Positions 6,875 through 8,167 of a DNA stretch of 8,167 nucleotides are shown one piece after another. Position 1 is the first letter of the stretch, and each line of letters starts with the position of its first letter. The DNA comes from an uncultured Bacteroidaceae bacterium. Lineage in GTDB: Bacteria > Bacteroidota > Bacteroidia > Bacteroidales > Bacteroidaceae. The stretch lies in NCBI GenBank assembly GCA_934293005.1, contig CAKQYA010000054.1, positions 1 through 8,167 of the forward strand, read 5' to 3'. The translations under genes and the position numbers were made by a program. The notes beneath the pieces are model-generated. The model did no database searches. It saw only the letters and a program-made list of their open reading frames with translations, and had not been told where the DNA came from.

Positions 6875-6953
6875 CACCCATAAAAAAGTATCTTAGGATA
6901 CTTCGCCAAGTATCCTTACCCTCTTTTTTGACGAATGATTTTTTTGTTTCCAT
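6855..6953 (-). CDS. Tiny unrecognised basic ORF (32 aa), doubtful
   Basis: An ATG at 6951-6953 opens a 32-codon frame starting METKKSFVKKEGKDTW and ending GVRQSFV, with stop TAA at 6855-6857. It is lysine/arginine-rich at the N-terminus, with a short aromatic/hydrophobic middle (ILRYFFMG). The KDTWRSIL segment is vaguely like the KSTWKTIL start of tiny Bacteroidetes proteins named smalltalk, but it lacks their long hydrophobic tail and C-terminal Cys. The frame coincides with inverted repeats that may simply be terminator DNA, and no promoter box was found upstream. Treat as a candidate only. Confidence 0.2.
   Translation of the reverse strand: METKKSFVKKEGKDTWRSILRYFFMGVRQSFV
6886..6929. 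terminator. Alternative hairpins with T-runs on both sides
   Basis: AAGTATC (6886-6892) can pair with GATACTT (6897-6903) with loop TTAG. Alternatively, AGGATACTT (6895-6903) can pair with AAGTATCCT (6908-6916) with loop CGCC. The two stems share 6897-6903 and exclude each other. On + the second stem is followed by TACCCTC and then TTTTTT (6924-6929). On the minus strand the first stem runs directly into a T-run (complement of 6882-6887). This is plausibly a weak terminator in either direction, or an attenuator-like element. Confidence 0.45.
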
Positions 6954-7057
6954 TGCCCTTTGTTATTATACGCACATAGGATGGAAAGACTTAGGCCTAA
7001 ACGGTGACAAAAATTGAAAAGAATACCTCTCCCATTTTTCTAATGACCGATTTGGGT

Positions 7058-7180
7058 TTATTCATTGTTTGCAATGCCCTTCATATTTGTTGCAACCTGT
7101 TTGACACAAACTTTCGACAAGAGTTGGCGCTGAAACAGTAATGCCTTGATGTTGCCGTTAGAATCAAGAACAACAGTTTC
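7058..7180 (-). other. Open in-frame continuation beyond the HD gene's TGA
   Basis: Directly after TGA 7183-7181 the same frame stays open for 40 codons (ETVVLDSNGNIKALLF... ending GIANNE) to TAA at 7060-7058. The residue mix is protein-like and includes a D-S-N-G-N turn. It may be a lost C-terminus cut off by a nonsense change, a read-through extension, or chance; 40 open codons are not rare. Confidence 0.3.
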
Positions 7181-8044
7181 TCATCCCTTTATCACGTTTG
7201 TGCCAAGAGCAAAAGCCTTTTCCATATTGCCAGTCATGCTGAAAATGTCGGCTTTAGCTGATATGTTGTCTACATAATTGACAAGTTGGGCTTCTGGTAT
7301 GCAAGGCAACACAGGACTCCCGTATTCAAGTTCGCCATGATGTGCAAGGATGATATGCACTATTAAGTTTACCTCTCGTTTTTCAATGCCAAGATCGCGC
7401 AGCAGGTTGTTGACGTAATTGGCCGACATATATATATGCCCGAGAAGGAAGCCTCTCTCCAATCTTTCTCCTTCAGTGTTATATTCACAAACCTTTCCCC
7501 AATCGTGGAAGAGAATGCCGATGATGCAGCGTTCAATCTTTATCTCCCCTGGGTAAGGATATACAGGGAAGATGCCTTCGAGCAGATGCAGCATCTGGTA
7601 AGTGTGGTTCAGCAGTCCTCCGGGGAAAGCATGGTGCACGCTCGTGGCTGCAGGATATTTGCTGTATAGCGGGAAGAGTTCGTTTGCGTATTTTTCTATG
7701 AAAGGGATAAGATTGTCGTCTTTGCAGAATGCAAGAAGATTCTTGAAGCATCTGTCCCAATCCTCACGCTTGATGGGACGTGGTACAAGGTGGTATAGCG
7801 GGTGGTTCTCTTCAGGAAAATTTCCCACCATCATGTCCATGCTTGACGCCGATTTCTTTCCTTGGCTCTCGCGGATGTTGATGAAGGTCACCAACTGCCC
7901 CACCTTGGGACCGCTTGTTTTAGAAACGTCAAAGACACAAATGTTTTCGTTGCCTTCTTCGTTGGCCACTTTCAGGTTGATGTATGGACTGTTGTTGCGA
8001 GCCACTGCATCTTGACGGCTGAGAACGATATACTCTTTGTTCAT
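7181..8044 (-). CDS. YhaM-like OB-fold/HD-domain 3'-5' exoribonuclease (287 aa)
   Basis: The layout and motifs match B. subtilis YhaM, a metal-dependent 3'-5' exoribonuclease with an N-terminal OB-type nucleic-acid-binding domain and a C-terminal HD hydrolase domain. Here residues 20-75 form the beta-rich OB part (YINLKVANEEG..., GQLVTFINIRES). The HD part shows SVHHAFPGGLLNHTYQ (H138, H147), LFHDWGKV (H180, D181), LGHIYMSA (H203), LAHHGELEYGSPVLP (H235, H236) and VDNISAKAD (D259); all metal-binding positions are present. The GSPVLP and PEAxL blocks are especially YhaM-like. No signal peptide is seen, so it is cytoplasmic and likely acts in RNA turnover. The protein ends 28 residues after D259, at a TGA beyond which the frame stays open for 40 more codons. 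The start is ATG 8042-8044, the first ATG after a -7 box at 8092-8099. It appears monocistronic and convergent with the M13 gene. Confidence 0.9.
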   Translation of the reverse strand: MNKEYIVLSRQDAVARNNSPYINLKVANEEGNENICVFDVSKTSGPKVGQLVTFINIRESQGKKSASSMDMMVGNFPEENHPLYHLVPRPIKREDWDRCFKNLLAFCKDDNLIPFIEKYANELFPLYSKYPAATSVHHAFPGGLLNHTYQMLHLLEGIFPVYPYPGEIKIERCIIGILFHDWGKVCEYNTEGERLERGFLLGHIYMSANYVNNLLRDLGIEKREVNLIVHIILAHHGELEYGSPVLPCIPEAQLVNYVDNISAKADIFSMTGNMEKAFALGTNVIKG

Positions 8045-8091
8045 AATAAAAAGATATTGAGAATTTAATATGTATCTTTACTTGATAAGTG

Positions 8092-8099
8092 CAAATTTA
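8092..8099 (-). promoter_or_regulatory. -7 box of the HD gene promoter
   Basis: The minus strand reads TAAATTTG, a TAnnTTTG match, 47 bp before the ATG, giving a leader of about 40 nt. The -33 region holds CTGGC instead of TTTG. It is an A/T-rich context, so chance matches are possible. Confidence 0.5.
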
Positions 8100-8167
8100 G
8101 ATAAAATTTCCGAATTATAAGCCAGTTGGGATAAAAAACAGAAATGAATACCTCCGAGTGCTCGCTG

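Larger units (their letters stand above)
6780..7180. other. Convergent intergenic region without a confident gene
   Basis: These 401 bp separate the M13 hairpin from the HD gene's stop codon. They hold two clusters of short inverted repeats (6855-6874, 6886-6916), a 32-codon minus-strand ORF over them, a TTAGGCCTAA palindrome at 6991-7000 and an open 40-codon continuation of the HD frame (7058-7180). I see no tRNA, transposase or recognisable larger protein in it. Confidence 0.6.

Noticed and set aside
8144..8167. ATG with eight open codons at the right edge (+)
   Set aside because: It is too short to judge and no TAnnTTTG box was found before it; it could be the start of a gene outside the window.
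1..8167. CRISPR array, IS element or att duplications
   Set aside because: I saw no regularly spaced direct repeats, transposase motifs or duplicated tRNA 3' ends in the window.

Overview
The window looks like an ordinary chromosomal segment of a Bacteroidales bacterium (Prevotella/Bacteroides type). Three things point there. Four putative promoters carry a TAnnTTTG -7 box and the starts lack Shine-Dalgarno sequences. The protein set fits: an M13 peptidase, a DUF1460 amidase-like protein, a flavodoxin/ferredoxin fusion, a YheS-like ABC-F ATPase and a YhaM-like HD protein. The tRNA genes do not encode CCA. The genus is an inference.

Left part (1-845). A cluster of overlapping inverted repeats (6-61) precedes a short + strand frame (89-268) that resembles only a signal peptide plus the first strands of an M61-type peptidase, so it is probably a truncated gene. 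A perfect palindromic terminator (290-325) separates it from two minus-strand tRNA genes: tRNA-Leu(TAA) at 332-415 and initiator tRNA-fMet(CAT) at 515-587. A terminator lies between the tRNAs, and a good Bacteroidetes promoter (642-673) lies upstream of tRNA-fMet.

Middle part (768-4502, minus strand). A likely three-gene operon runs DUF1460 cysteine hydrolase/amidase-like exported protein, then EFR1-type flavodoxin/2[4Fe-4S] protein, then ABC-F ATPase. The gaps are 26 bp and an ATGA overlap. It starts at a -7 box at 4495-4502 and ends in a strong hairpin plus T-run at 768-827.

Right part (4598-8167). A secreted M13 zinc metalloendopeptidase is transcribed divergently from the operon. It converges on a minus-strand YhaM-like OB/HD 3'-5' exoribonuclease. 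The 522-bp convergent gap holds a long bidirectional hairpin, two clusters of smaller inverted repeats that overlap a 32-codon minus-strand ORF, and a 40-codon open stretch continuing the HD frame past its TGA.

The genes are mostly housekeeping: translation (tRNAs, ABC-F), RNA turnover (YhaM-like) and envelope or peptide hydrolysis (DUF1460, M13). I see no CRISPR array, transposase, phage gene or toxin-antitoxin pair, and no convincing new multi-gene system. The points most worth checking are the in-frame TGA in the HD gene, the A29-U41 pair in the initiator tRNA, the redox-protein/ABC-F translational coupling, the truncated M61-like gene beside the tRNAs, and the alternative hairpins with the tiny ORF.
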